Source: Desulfotruncus alcoholivorax DSM 16058
GTDB lineage: Bacteria; Bacillota; Desulfotomaculia; Desulfotomaculales; Desulfallaceae
NCBI RefSeq assembly: GCF_000430885.1
Contig: NZ_AUMW01000003.1
Location: forward strand, 1-64,000
Direction: 5' to 3'
Length of the DNA stretch: 64,000 nucleotides
How positions within the stretch are numbered: position 1 is the first letter of the stretch; every line of letters begins with the position of its first letter. The translations under genes were made by a program, and so were the position numbers. The notes beneath the pieces were generated by a model. The model saw only the letters and a program-made list of their open reading frames with translations, made no database searches and was not told the origin of the DNA. Shown here in pieces: positions 1-9,062 of the stretch.

Positions 1-2
1 TT

Positions 3-365
3 TCCCGTTTTGAGAAGGATTTAAATGAGCTGAATTTACAAAAGGCGCTTAGTGATTTATGTAATGATTTAGCAAGTCAGGTTTTAGCGATTGTTGGTTC
101 CAACGGGGAAATAGCCATCGATAGCACTGATATTTCTGCTGTGGAACGTCCTAACAAGGAAAGTGAAACCGGCGCTAGTTTCGGACACCGCACTGCTTCC
201 GCTGGGGAAACCGAGCTTTTTTATGGCTATAAGCTTCATCTGGCAGCTGTTAATACCACGGTTGGGCCAATCCCTGTGGCCGCTAAAGTTGCGCCAGCTA
301 ATTATTCTGATTTTGAGTTTGCCGAGGATTTAATGAATGAAGTATACAAAATGTCAAGTTATTGA
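3..365 (+). pseudogene. DDE transposase fragment (IS4/IS1182-like)
   Basis: The frame is open from the left edge and encodes the middle of a DDE-type transposase. The motif AIDSTDI (about residues 38-44 of the visible part) has the look of the first catalytic Asp, and FYGYKLHLAAV with VAPANYSD matches the strand around the second catalytic region of IS4/IS1182-like enzymes. The open frame stops after EVYKMSSY, well before the last catalytic Glu and the usual C-terminal half, so the copy is broken. The 5' part lies outside the window. The stop falls inside a perfect inverted repeat (348-371), which suggests that deletion or another insertion cut the gene there. It is not expected to be functional. 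The family assignment rests on motifs only. Confidence 0.75.
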
Positions 366-371
366 CATTTT
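348..371. repeat. Perfect 10-bp inverted repeat at transposase break
   Basis: AAAATGTCAA (348-357) and TTGACATTTT (362-371) are exact reverse complements around a 4-base spacer. They span the end of the truncated transposase frame. This could be a terminator-like hairpin or the scar/terminal repeat of a second insertion. Confidence 0.6.
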
Positions 372-575
372 TTCATATTGTCTTAAGTTTGAACTTAAGT
401 TTATTGAAGACTGACAAAAAAATTAGATAACTTGCTAAAACATAGGAATCCCAACCCATTGTAAAAAATTTCATGCTAATGTTTTTACTAAAGAGCTTTA
501 TGTTGTATAAAGGATAATACTCACTTTTATAGAACTACCATTTAATTAATTAGTTGGTAATAATGAGGTGGTAAA
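366..575. other. Intergenic, AT-rich, no gene seen
   Basis: No coding frame was found between the transposase remnant and the amidase gene. It contains a near-perfect palindrome, CTTAAGTT (382-389) and AACTTAAG (392-399) around TG. No clear promoter can be named with confidence. Confidence 0.5.
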
Positions 576-2081
576 GTGTCGGAATTATCATATAAAGATT
601 ACGACGGTTTAGGTTTGGCAGAATTAGTAAAGAAAAAGGAAATACATCCAAGAGAATTAGTCGAGAAAGCTATTAATAGAATTGAAGTTTTAAACCCCCA
701 GTTAAATGCAGTGATTAATAAGATGTATGATCAGGCCAGAATAACAGCGGAAAAAGATCTTAATGGTACATTTGCCGGTGTTCCGATGCTGCTTAAGGAC
801 ATTACACAAGAAGTAGCAGGGGAGCCGATTACTTCAGGTTCTAAAGCTTTTAAAGGTTACCGGGCTAAACAAGATTCAGAATATGTGCGCAAATTAAGAA
901 ATGCAGGCGTCATTTTTCTGGGGCAAACCAACGTGCCTGAACTGGCTTTAATGGGCATAACTGAACCGGCCTACTATGGACCAACTAGAAACCCCTGGAG
1001 TTTAAACCATACCCCAGGTGGTTCCAGTGGCGGGTCAGCTGCTGCAGTTGCCTCTGGGATGGTTCCCATTGCCGGTGCTAATGATGGCGGTGGATCCATT
1101 CGTATTCCTAGTGCTTACTGTGGCTTATTCGGCCTAAAGCCAACAAGAGGCAGAACGCCAGTTGGACCAAGGTACGGAAGACACTGGCAAGGGGCTTCCG
1201 TTGACCATATTCTTTCAAGGTCTGTGCGTGACAGCGCGGCAATGTTAGATGAATTGATTATGTATGAAAAAGCATCTGCATATCATGCCCCGCCTTTTCA
1301 GGGCAGTTATTTACAAATGTTAAAAAAACCACTTAAAAAACAGCTAAAGATTGCTTTTTCTGTTAAATCTCCACTAGACACAGATGTTCATTCAGAATGC
1401 AAGAAGGTAGTGATAAAGGCAGCTAAATCATTAGAATCTATGGGTCATATAGTTGAAGAAAAAGATGCTCCTGTAGACGGGACTAAAATTGCTAAAAGCT
1501 ATATAACGATGTATTTTGGCGAGGTAGCTGCGGCCTTAGCGGAGCTGGAAGAATTAATTGGACGCAAAGCTAAGCCCAATGATGTCGAGCCTACTACATG
1601 GCTATTGAGCCTGCTTGGGGAAGCAACCTCTGCGAAGGATTTTGTTCTTAGCATAAGAGAATGGGATAAAGCAGCCTATGCTATGGAAAACTTCCATGAA
1701 ACATATGACTTGTATCTAACACCAACAACTGCCTTTCCTCCGGCAAAAATTGGCGAGCTTGAGCCCAGTTCATTTGAAAAATTAACTATAGCTGTTGTAG
1801 GTAAATTAGGTTTGGGTGGGCTTTTGAAAAAAACAGGTATTGTAGATAAAATAGCTGAAACCAGTTTAATGAGAACACCATTCACCCAACTTGCTAATCT
1901 CACCGGGCAGCCTGCTATGACATTACCGTTCCACCAGACACAAGATGGTTTGCCCGTAGGTGCACATTTTATGACAGGCAGAGGCAGAGAAGATTTATTG
2001 TTTCAAATTGCTGCTTTAATGGAACAGACACAAGATTGGATTGATATACGCAAAAACTCTTTATTTGCCATAGACGTTTAA
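576..2081 (+). CDS. Amidase signature family hydrolase
   Basis: A 501-residue member of the amidase signature family, which hydrolyses carboxamides (amides, and Glu-tRNA(Gln)/Asp-tRNA(Asn) amidotransfer in GatA relatives). The Ser-cisSer-Lys triad is visible: Lys74 in MLLKDI, the cis-Ser at Ser150 in TPGGSSGGS, and the nucleophile Ser174 in [14 protein letters not shown]. The start is GTG at 576, with GAGGTGG at 565-571 as ribosome binding site. The gene stands alone: a transposase remnant lies upstream and adk has its own promoter downstream. The substrate is unknown. It is unlikely to be GatA, because no gatC or gatB is adjacent. Confidence 0.88.
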   Translation: MSELSYKDYDGLGLAELVKKKEIHPRELVEKAINRIEVLNPQLNAVINKMYDQARITAEKDLNGTFAGVPMLLKDITQEVAGEPITSGSKAFKGYRAKQDSEYVRKLRNAGVIFLGQTNVPELALMGITEPAYYGPTRNPWSLNHTPGGSSGGSAAAVASGMVPIAGANDGGGSIRIPSAYCGLFGLKPTRGRTPVGPRYGRHWQGASVDHILSRSVRDSAAMLDELIMYEKASAYHAPPFQGSYLQMLKKPLKKQLKIAFSVKSPLDTDVHSECKKVVIKAAKSLESMGHIVEEKDAPVDGTKIAKSYITMYFGEVAAALAELEELIGRKAKPNDVEPTTWLLSLLGEATSAKDFVLSIREWDKAAYAMENFHETYDLYLTPTTAFPPAKIGELEPSSFEKLTIAVVGKLGLGGLLKKTGIVDKIAETSLMRTPFTQLANLTGQPAMTLPFHQTQDGLPVGAHFMTGRGREDLLFQIAALMEQTQDWIDIRKNSLFAIDV

Positions 2082-2098
2082 TTAGTTAAAGGTGGTAG

Positions 2099-2824
<726 letters not shown>

Positions 2825-2829
2825 TTACA

Positions 2830-2862
2830 AAAGCCTCCGGTTAAAATAAAACCGGAGGCTTT
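2830..2862 (+). terminator. Rho-independent terminator of adk
   Basis: A 13-bp perfect stem (2830-2842 with 2850-2862, core AAGCCTCCGGTT) follows the adk stop directly. The loop is 7 bases. The T tract is short. Confidence 0.75.
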
Positions 2863-2889
2863 AACTCAAATTGAGAGTTGATTTAATAA

Positions 2890-3639
2890 ATGAATCAATA
2901 CAGTGGACTTTCCAGCATATACGACTACCTGGTTTCAGGCGTTGACTTTGAAGGCTGGATAGATTATGCTGAGTTATTGCTAAAACATTTTGGACTTCAT
3001 GCTGGAAGCGTGGCCGATATAGCTTGTGGCACAGGCAAAACTACCATTCCTTTCGCCAAAAGAGGATACAAAACTTTTGGCGTCGACATATCTGAAGACA
3101 TGGTAGCATTAGCTAGTAATCAGGCAGCCGTAGAAAACATTGACATTAACTTTTCAAAACAGGATATGCGCCATTTTTTTTTACCTGAAAAAGTTGACCT
3201 GGTAACATGTTTTCATGACGGGTTAAATTATTTAACCGATATTAAAGACATTGTAAAAACATTTAAATCTGTTAATAAAAACTTAAATAAGAAAGGTTCT
3301 TTTATTTTTGACCTTAATACCGTGATTTGGTTGTCTGATGCCGATGAGAGCGTGCATTTCGTTGATGAAAATGATATTACACTAATCTGGCAAACCAGTT
3401 ATAACAAAAAAACAAATATCTGGAGCATCAATTTAACCGGTTTCTTTAAAGAAGGGGACCATTACCATAAATTTCATGAAATTCATCACGAAAAGGCTTA
3501 CAGTCAGGAAGAGATTAAGTTGTGCCTTGACAAAACAGGCTTTACCCTCTTGGGCAGCTTTGATGCGTTCAAGCTGGCGCCGGCCCATGAAAAAAGTATT
3601 CGTATTTTTTATGTGGCCCGAAAAAGCGGTAATGATTGA
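2890..3639 (+). CDS. Class I SAM-dependent methyltransferase
   Basis: A 249-residue class I methyltransferase. Motif I, VADIACGTGKTT (about 42-53), binds S-adenosylmethionine, followed by the acidic strand end FGVDIS (68-73) and the motif QDMRHF typical of small-molecule methyltransferases. The C-terminal half contains the strand-rich YxxxF/FxxxHHE segment seen in relatives with unknown acceptors. The start ATG at 2890 has only a weak ribosome binding site. It follows the adk terminator, so it probably has its own promoter. The acceptor substrate cannot be told. Confidence 0.85.
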   Translation: MNQYSGLSSIYDYLVSGVDFEGWIDYAELLLKHFGLHAGSVADIACGTGKTTIPFAKRGYKTFGVDISEDMVALASNQAAVENIDINFSKQDMRHFFLPEKVDLVTCFHDGLNYLTDIKDIVKTFKSVNKNLNKKGSFIFDLNTVIWLSDADESVHFVDENDITLIWQTSYNKKTNIWSINLTGFFKEGDHYHKFHEIHHEKAYSQEEIKLCLDKTGFTLLGSFDAFKLAPAHEKSIRIFYVARKSGND

Positions 3640-4007
3640 GAATTGTTCAACCGGGTTATTTCAGGCAGCTCTATTTTAAAAAATTACTCTAAACTATATT
3701 ACCGTTATAGATTAGAAAAAATTATCTATGATTAAAATATTCGCCTGCAGGAAAAATCGATTTTATTACGAATTTATAATTTTAACTTAATTAACAAATC
3801 AAACATCTTATTAACAATACCTCTCTTTGTTGCAATAGTTTAAATTTTTAGTAATCAAGATTTATAGCAGGATTCTTAATCCAAAGACAAAACCACCTGC
3901 GGGGGAGGTGAATCATAGCGGAATAGACTGTACCACTGGCGTTACATAATCAAATAGCCGCGCCGGTGAAATCTTGCAGGTAAAATATTTCTGAGGGGGA
4001 TTGAAAA
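3640..4007. other. 368-base intergenic region with leader of livJ
   Basis: No coding frame was seen. The first 230 bases are AT-rich and featureless to the eye. The last 120 bases form the structured leader described separately. GAGGGGG at 3993-3999 is the ribosome binding site for livJ. Confidence 0.5.
3895..3981 (+). promoter_or_regulatory. Structured leader of livJ, riboswitch-like, unidentified
   Basis: ACCTGC (3895-3900) can pair with GCAGGT (3976-3981), closing an 87-base domain. Inside it CACTGGCG (3934-3941) pairs with CGCCGGTG (3961-3968), 8 bp with one G-U. The purine-rich segment GGGGGAGGTGAATCATAGCGG between the helices is unpaired in this model. The domain ends 26 bases before the livJ start. 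I could not match it to a riboswitch class from memory (not T-box, cobalamin, TPP, c-di-GMP-I or ykkC by their core motifs). Confidence 0.4.
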
Positions 4008-5192
4008 ATGTTTAAGCACAAACAATTATTTGTTCTGGTTGCGCTACTTCTGGTTGCTTTTATTGTTGTAGGTTGCGGCGGCAAATCCGCTGAAAAAAGC
4101 GGTGAACAAACTGCAGCAGGCGACGCTATTAAAATCGGTTTCCTGGGTGACCTGACCGGCGATACAGCTTCTTACGGCAAGAATACCCTGGAAGGAATGA
4201 AAATGGCAGCTGAAAAGCTTAATGCTGCCGGTGGAGTTTTAGGTAAAAAAGTAGAAATTGTAGAGGCCGACCATCGCTATGATAAAGCTGAAGCAGCCAA
4301 TATCGTACAGAAGTTTATCAATGAGGACAAAGTTTCTGCCATTGTAGGCGACCCAACTACCGGCATAACCAAGGCAACCGCTCCGATTTCCAACGGAGCC
4401 GGAGTTGTTCAGCTTTCAGCCGGTTCTACAGGTCCTGATGTTGTTGAAATCGGCCCCTATATTTTCCGCAACACACTGCTTGACTCCGTAGGCGGCCCGG
4501 CAACAATGGACTATATTATTAACGATCTGGGATGGAAAAAGGTTGCCCTGATAACCTCGGTCAACAATGATTTCAGCGTAGGCCTGTCCAAGATCTTCAA
4601 AGACGCCATTCTCGCCAACGGTGGAGAAATAGTCGTTGAAGAAAGCGTCCAGGACGGCGACACCGATTTCAGCGGCCAGGTAAGTAACATTAAAGCTAAA
4701 AATCCTGACGTTATCGTATTCTCCGGTTATTATACCGAGGGCGGCTTAATTATGAAAGAAGTTCGCAAACAGGGCATGCAAGACATCGTCATGGTAGGTG
4801 GAGACGGACTGCAGTCCCCAACATTCTGGGAACTGGGCGGTCAAGCTGTGGAAGGAAGCATTTCCTACTGTGGTTTCTCTCCGGAGCAACCTACCGACGA
4901 AACTGCCAAATTTATTGAAGAGTTCAAGGCTAAGTACAACAAGGATCCCGACCTGTTCGATGCCCAGGGTTATGACGCTGTAAATATCATTGCTGCGGCC
5001 ATGGAAAAAGCGAAAAGCGCGGATCCCAAGGTATTCCGTGACGCTCTGGCCCAAACCAAAGATTTCCCGGGCGTTTCCGGCGTAACTACCTTCCGCGAAA
5101 ACCGCGAGCCCATCAAGAGCCCTGTTTACCTGCTGCAGGTTAAAGATCAAAAGTGGAGCCTGCTGAAGAAAGTTCCGGTTAAAATGGATTAA
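4008..5192 (+). CDS. livJ: Branched-chain amino acid-type ABC substrate-binding lipoprotein
   Basis: The extracytoplasmic solute receptor of a LIV-type importer, anchored as a lipoprotein. Residues 1-22 form a signal peptide with lipobox VVGC (lipidated Cys23), then a Ser/Gly/Lys-rich linker. From about residue 40 the fold of type 1 periplasmic binding proteins is clear (IKIGFLGDLTGDTASYG, VGDPTTGITKATAPI, ALITSVNNDFSVG). The 394-residue length is normal. Start ATG at 4008 after GAGGGGG. It is first of five genes livJHMGF. A hairpin after its stop probably keeps its expression above that of the permease genes. The ligand may be leucine/isoleucine/valine, but related receptors bind other amino acids, amides or urea. 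Confidence 0.92.
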   Translation: MFKHKQLFVLVALLLVAFIVVGCGGKSAEKSGEQTAAGDAIKIGFLGDLTGDTASYGKNTLEGMKMAAEKLNAAGGVLGKKVEIVEADHRYDKAEAANIVQKFINEDKVSAIVGDPTTGITKATAPISNGAGVVQLSAGSTGPDVVEIGPYIFRNTLLDSVGGPATMDYIINDLGWKKVALITSVNNDFSVGLSKIFKDAILANGGEIVVEESVQDGDTDFSGQVSNIKAKNPDVIVFSGYYTEGGLIMKEVRKQGMQDIVMVGGDGLQSPTFWELGGQAVEGSISYCGFSPEQPTDETAKFIEEFKAKYNKDPDLFDAQGYDAVNIIAAAMEKAKSADPKVFRDALAQTKDFPGVSGVTTFRENREPIKSPVYLLQVKDQKWSLLKKVPVKMD

Positions 5193-5200
5193 TTACTAAA

Positions 5201-5235
5201 ATAAGGGCCTCCGCCGAGAGGTGGCAGGCCCTTAT
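5201..5235 (+). terminator. Intra-operon hairpin between livJ and livH
   Basis: ATAAGGGCCT (5201-5210) pairs with AGGCCCTTAT (5226-5235), and CCGCC/GGTGG extends the stem inwards to a GAGA loop. The long hairpin followed by TTATG lies 8 bases after livJ. It may act as a partial terminator or protect the livJ mRNA 3' end. Confidence 0.65.
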
Positions 5236-5260
5236 TTATGAATTTCCAAGGAGGGCAGAC

Positions 5261-6157
5261 ATGTTAAGCAATTTTTTTGTCCAGCTAATGAATGGAATAG
5301 CATTGGGTTCAACGTATGCCCTTATCGCCCTGGGTTACACCATGGTCTATGGGATTATCTTACTGATTAACTTTGCTCACGGCGAAATTTTTATGTCGGG
5401 TGCATTTGTAGGCCTTATATTGGTCACAGTGTTTCATGTTCATATTATAATTGCCTTCTTGGGCGCCATGCTTTTTTGCATGATCATGGGTGTAATTATT
5501 GAAAAAATTGCCTATAAACCTCTGCGCAGGTCAACCCGGCTGGCAGCTTTAATCAGCGCCATCGGTGTTTCTATTTTTTTATCCAACCTGGCCAACCTCA
5601 TTTTTGGTGCTAACCCCACTTCGTATCCCCCCACTAAAGAGATTCTGTTCCCCGTCAAGTCTTTTGAACTATTTGCCGGGGCCCAGGTTACCAATTTACA
5701 AATCTTAATTATTGCCACTTCGGCTATATTAATGATTATCCTGCAATATTTTATAAAAAATACCAGGATTGGCAAAGCCATGCGGGCCACTTCTCAGGAC
5801 TACGATACTGCAGCGTTAATGGGTATAAACGTCAACAAGATTATCTCCTACACATTTGCGATCGGTTCATCCCTGGCTGCCGCAGGGGGGGTTCTGGTAG
5901 GTATTTATTTTGGAGTAGTTAAATATAACATGGGTACGCTGGTAGGCCTCAAAGCTTTTACCGCTGCAGTACTGGGTGGTATCGGCAGCATTCCGGGCGC
6001 CATGTTCGGGGGAATTGCTCTTGGTATAGGGGAAATGTTTGCAGTTGCAATAGGACTCTCCTCCTATCGGGATGCTATTGCTTTCGGCATCTTAATTATA
6101 GTTTTACTTGTAAAACCCACCGGGTTATTTGGTACAGAAATTCAGAAGAAAGTGTAG
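5261..6157 (+). CDS. livH: Branched-chain amino acid ABC transporter permease LivH
   Basis: An integral membrane permease (298 residues, about eight hydrophobic segments) of the LIV-type importer. Family hallmarks are LGSTYALIALGYTMVYGIILLINFAHGEIFM (residues 16-46) at the N-terminus and the EAA-like loop RATSQDYDTAALMGIN (cytoplasmic, contacts the ATPase), followed by AAVLGGIGSIPGA. The start ATG at 5261 follows AAGGAGGG. It is the second gene of the operon and is joined end to end with livM. It pairs with LivM as a heterodimer. Confidence 0.94.
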   Translation: MLSNFFVQLMNGIALGSTYALIALGYTMVYGIILLINFAHGEIFMSGAFVGLILVTVFHVHIIIAFLGAMLFCMIMGVIIEKIAYKPLRRSTRLAALISAIGVSIFLSNLANLIFGANPTSYPPTKEILFPVKSFELFAGAQVTNLQILIIATSAILMIILQYFIKNTRIGKAMRATSQDYDTAALMGINVNKIISYTFAIGSSLAAAGGVLVGIYFGVVKYNMGTLVGLKAFTAAVLGGIGSIPGAMFGGIALGIGEMFAVAIGLSSYRDAIAFGILIIVLLVKPTGLFGTEIQKKV

Positions 6158-6169
6158 GTGGCAAACGAT

Positions 6170-7078
6170 ATGGCATTTCTCGATGGGTTGTTACCAGCTT
6201 ATTATGAATCTATTATAATCACCGTCGGCATATATATTATCCTTGCCCTTGGCTTGAATTTAATTACCGGCGTCACCGGTCAGCTTTCTCTGGGACACGC
6301 AGCCTACATGTGCATAGGTGCTTATACTTCAGCAATTGTTTCAATGAAGCTGGGTCTGCCGTTCATTGTAGCACTGTTATGCGCAGGCATAGTTGCAGCA
6401 ATTTTTGGTATTTTCATTGGATTCCCGGTATTAAGACTGACAGGTGATTATCTGGCGATTTGCACACTGGGTTTTGGTGAAATATTAAAATCCATATTAT
6501 TTAATATGCCTTATGTTGGTGGGGCAATGGGTATGGCAGGCATACCGCCCAAAACAACACTGCTTAACACGATTATAATAGCGTTAATTGTTATTATAGT
6601 TATGGTCAGAATGGAGCGGTCAAGGTTCGGCAGGTCTCTAGTGGCAATCAGGGAAGATGAAATTGCTGCCGAATGTATGGGAATTAATGCTTTCAGGTAT
6701 AAGCTGCAAATGTTTGCCATCGGCACCTTTACCGCAGGCTTGGGCGGAGCCCTGTGGGCACATAAAATTATGGTATTGCAACCAAGGGATTTTGGCTTTA
6801 TGAAATCTATTGAGATATTGAACATGGTTGTCCTTGGAGGTTTAGGCAGCATACCTGGAACGATTCTAGGGGCGACTCTGTTGACAGCTATACCTGAAAT
6901 TCTTCGTTTTTCGTCTGAATACCGTATGGTAATATACGGTGCTTTACTGGTAATAATGATGATTTTCAGACCTCATGGCCTGATGGGGAATACTGATTTT
7001 AACAAACTGGCAAAACGCACTTTTAGAGTATTTAATACTAACAACAATAAAGATAAAAAGTCGGGAATGGAGGGGTGA
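6170..7078 (+). CDS. livM: Branched-chain amino acid ABC transporter permease LivM
   Basis: The second membrane permease of the importer. Hallmarks: ALGLNLITGVTGQLSLGHAA near the N-terminus, the cytoplasmic coupling loop AIREDEIAAECMGIN, and VVLGGLGSIPGT. The product has 302 residues if translation starts at ATG 6170, which is preceded at a good distance by AGGTGG (6156-6161). An in-frame GTG at 6158, touching the livH stop, is an alternative with a poorer ribosome site. The C-terminal tail after MMIFRPHGLMG is hydrophilic and Asn/Lys-rich. Confidence 0.93.
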   Translation: MAFLDGLLPAYYESIIITVGIYIILALGLNLITGVTGQLSLGHAAYMCIGAYTSAIVSMKLGLPFIVALLCAGIVAAIFGIFIGFPVLRLTGDYLAICTLGFGEILKSILFNMPYVGGAMGMAGIPPKTTLLNTIIIALIVIIVMVRMERSRFGRSLVAIREDEIAAECMGINAFRYKLQMFAIGTFTAGLGGALWAHKIMVLQPRDFGFMKSIEILNMVVLGGLGSIPGTILGATLLTAIPEILRFSSEYRMVIYGALLVIMMIFRPHGLMGNTDFNKLAKRTFRVFNTNNNKDKKSGMEG

Positions 7079-7082
7079 GAAG

Positions 7083-7847
7083 TTGCCGTTACTGGAGCTA
7101 AATGAAGTAACCATTAAATTTGGCGGTTTGATAGCAGTGGACAGCGTGGATTTAACAATAGAAAAAGGTGAAATTCAAGCTTTAATCGGACCTAACGGAG
7201 CCGGTAAAAGTACAGTCTTTAATCTGGTAACCGGCATCTATCCTCCCACCAGCGGTACAATTAGTTTTAAAGGCCAGGCCATAAACGGTAAAAAACCATA
7301 CAACATAACAAGACTTGGTATAGCCCGCACGTTCCAGAACATTCGTTTGTTTAATGAGCTTACCGTTCTCGATAATGTTAAAATTGGGCGTCATTGCAGG
7401 AGTAAGGCTGGTGCTTTTGGTGGTATAATTCAACCGCCTTCGGTTAAACGCGAGGAAAAAGAGATTGAACAAAAGGCATTAGAATGTCTCAGGTTAATGG
7501 ATTTGGACGATAAAGCGGAAGAACTGGCTAAAAATCTTCCCTATGGTGAACAGCGGCGCCTTGAAATTGCAAGGGCTATGGCGTCAGAACCGGAAATATT
7601 GCTGCTTGATGAACCTGCGGCCGGCATGAACCCTCAGGAGAAAACGGTTTTGGTAGAAAAAATCAAAAAGATCAGGGAAATGGGCCTAACTATATTTTTG
7701 GTTGAGCATGATATGAAATTTGTCATGGGTATATCAGATAGAGTTGCGGTTCTTGATTATGGTAAAAAGATTGCTGACGGTCCTCCTGACGCAGTTCAGA
7801 AAAATCCCGAAGTGATTGCTGCGTATCTGGGAAAGGAAGTGGTCTAG
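7083..7847 (+). CDS. livG: LIV-type ABC transporter ATPase LivG
   Basis: ATP-binding subunit of the importer, 254 residues. Walker A GPNGAGKST (about 37-45), Q-loop in ARTFQNIRLF, the LivG-type variant signature LPYGEQRRLEIARAMA, Walker B LLLDEPAAGMNP and switch His in VEHDM are all present. The lid insertion between Q-loop and signature, and the AAGMNP sequence after Walker B, are typical of LivG. Start TTG at 7083 after GGAGGGG. It shares one base with livF. It acts at the cytoplasmic face with LivF to drive uptake. Confidence 0.95.
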   Translation: MPLLELNEVTIKFGGLIAVDSVDLTIEKGEIQALIGPNGAGKSTVFNLVTGIYPPTSGTISFKGQAINGKKPYNITRLGIARTFQNIRLFNELTVLDNVKIGRHCRSKAGAFGGIIQPPSVKREEKEIEQKALECLRLMDLDDKAEELAKNLPYGEQRRLEIARAMASEPEILLLDEPAAGMNPQEKTVLVEKIKKIREMGLTIFLVEHDMKFVMGISDRVAVLDYGKKIADGPPDAVQKNPEVIAAYLGKEVV

Positions 7848-8551
7848 TGCTTAATATAGAAAACATTGATGTTAATTATGGAGCAATCAGAGCATTGGTG
7901 CAAGTCTCCCTGGAAGTCAACGAAGGGGAGATCGTGGCTTTAATTGGAGCTAACGGAGCAGGTAAAAGCACAACTTTACGTTCCATCTCAGGGCTGGTAA
8001 AACCGCAAAGCGGAAAAATAATATTTGAGGGAAAAGAAATTCATAATTTTCCACCGCACAAAGTGGTTGAAATAGGGATTTCACAAGTTCCGGAGGGACG
8101 AAGGGTTTTTCCCCTTATGACAGTACTTGAAAACCTTGAATTAGGGGCATTTTCAAGAAAAGACCGAGCTGGTATAAAAGAAGATATAAATAACATCTTT
8201 TTAAGATTCCCCCGTTTGGAAGAACGCAAGCAGCAACCGGCAGGCACTCTAAGCGGAGGCGAGCAGCAAATGCTTGCTATTGGACGAGCACTTATGTCCA
8301 GGCCGAAACTATTACTAATGGACGAACCGTCAATGGGCCTCGCACCAATGCTTGTTCAAGAAATATTTAACATAGTCAAGGAAATTAATCAAACAGGTAC
8401 AACAATTTTACTGGTAGAACAAAATGCAAGAATGGCACTCTCTATTGCCAACCGTGCTTATGTTTTGGAAACAGGTTCTTTAGCAATGTCGGGGAGCGCC
8501 AAGGAACTAGCTGAAAACGAAGAAGTACAAAAAGCATATCTTGGTCATTAA
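7847..8551 (+). CDS. livF: LIV-type ABC transporter ATPase LivF
   Basis: Second ATPase subunit, 234 residues, with Walker A GANGAGKST (about 35-43), signature LSGGEQQMLAIGRALM, Walker B LLMDEPSMGLAP and switch His replaced in VEQN by Gln-Asn, as is normal in LivF. Start GTG at 7847 overlaps the livG stop (TAGTG), a sign of translational coupling. It is the last gene of the operon, and a strong terminator follows. Confidence 0.95.
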   Translation: MLNIENIDVNYGAIRALVQVSLEVNEGEIVALIGANGAGKSTTLRSISGLVKPQSGKIIFEGKEIHNFPPHKVVEIGISQVPEGRRVFPLMTVLENLELGAFSRKDRAGIKEDINNIFLRFPRLEERKQQPAGTLSGGEQQMLAIGRALMSRPKLLLMDEPSMGLAPMLVQEIFNIVKEINQTGTTILLVEQNARMALSIANRAYVLETGSLAMSGSAKELAENEEVQKAYLGH

Positions 8552-8604
8552 AATCGAGTAGCTCGAAGTCAGGATTAGCTATCTCGACTTCGAGCTACTC
8601 GATT
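8550..8604. terminator. Bidirectional terminator, livF / XRE gene
   Basis: A 20-bp perfect stem (8550-8569 with 8585-8604; core TCGAGTAGCTCGAAGTC) with a 15-base loop starts at the livF stop. AT-rich on both flanks, it serves the two convergent genes. Confidence 0.85.
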
Positions 8605-8633
8605 TATTATCGAACTAATCAATAATTTTATAC

Positions 8634-8978
8634 TTATCTTTGTAGATAATGTTTTATCTGCTCAATGATGCTGATATACATCCTTAATTCCTGCGGCGTA
8701 CAGCCTTTTACAACATTTATTAATTCTCTCACCAGAATATCCTCATCTTTAATTTCAAAGCCTGATTCCTCATACAAAAGCGATTCGACGCTTATATTTA
8801 ACGCAGCTGCAATTCTCTTTAACGTTTTTACAGATGGGACTTTATTGCCGCGTTCAACTTGACCGATATAACTATAATGCAAATTAGCGCGTTTTCCCAA
8901 ACCATCCTGGGTTAAACCAAGCTTTAAGCGCGTTTCCTTTATTCTTTTCCCCAGGATTTCGCTGCCTTGTGGTTTCAC
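8634..8978 (-). CDS. XRE-family transcriptional regulator
   Basis: A small DNA-binding repressor-type protein (114 residues with the chosen start). The N-terminal helix-turn-helix (Pfam HTH_3 type) reads LGLTQDGLGKRANLHYSYIG then VERGNKVPSVKTLKRIAAAL, followed by a short acidic C-terminal part that may dimerise. GTG at 8978 is six bases from GGGGAGGG. An ATG at 8984 touches that site and an ATG at 9014 lies within the divergent trxB promoter, so both are less likely. It is divergent from trxB, and might regulate itself or trxB. The target is unknown. Confidence 0.85.
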   Translation of the reverse strand: MKPQGSEILGKRIKETRLKLGLTQDGLGKRANLHYSYIGQVERGNKVPSVKTLKRIAAALNISVESLLYEESGFEIKDEDILVRELINVVKGCTPQELRMYISIIEQIKHYLQR

Positions 8979-9001
8979 AACCATCCCTCCCCGATTAATA
9001 T

Positions 9002-9030
9002 TTGACAAAAACATATAATTACGATAATAT
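9002..9030 (+). promoter_or_regulatory. Sigma-A promoter of trxB
   Basis: A perfect -35 TTGACA (9002-9007) is followed after 17 bases by TAATAT (9025-9030). TATAAT also occurs at 9028-9033. It lies 33 bases before the trxB start. Confidence 0.75.
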
Positions 9031-9062
9031 AATAAAGCAAATTTACCATCGGAGGTAATAGT

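Noticed and set aside
3895-3981. Assignment of the livJ leader to THF, cobalamin or T-box class
   Set aside because: Short similarities (GGTGAAATC-TTGCA to the THF core; CACTGG-like to a B12 box) were seen but the order and partner motifs are missing; no AGGGTGGNACCGCG T-box motif is present.
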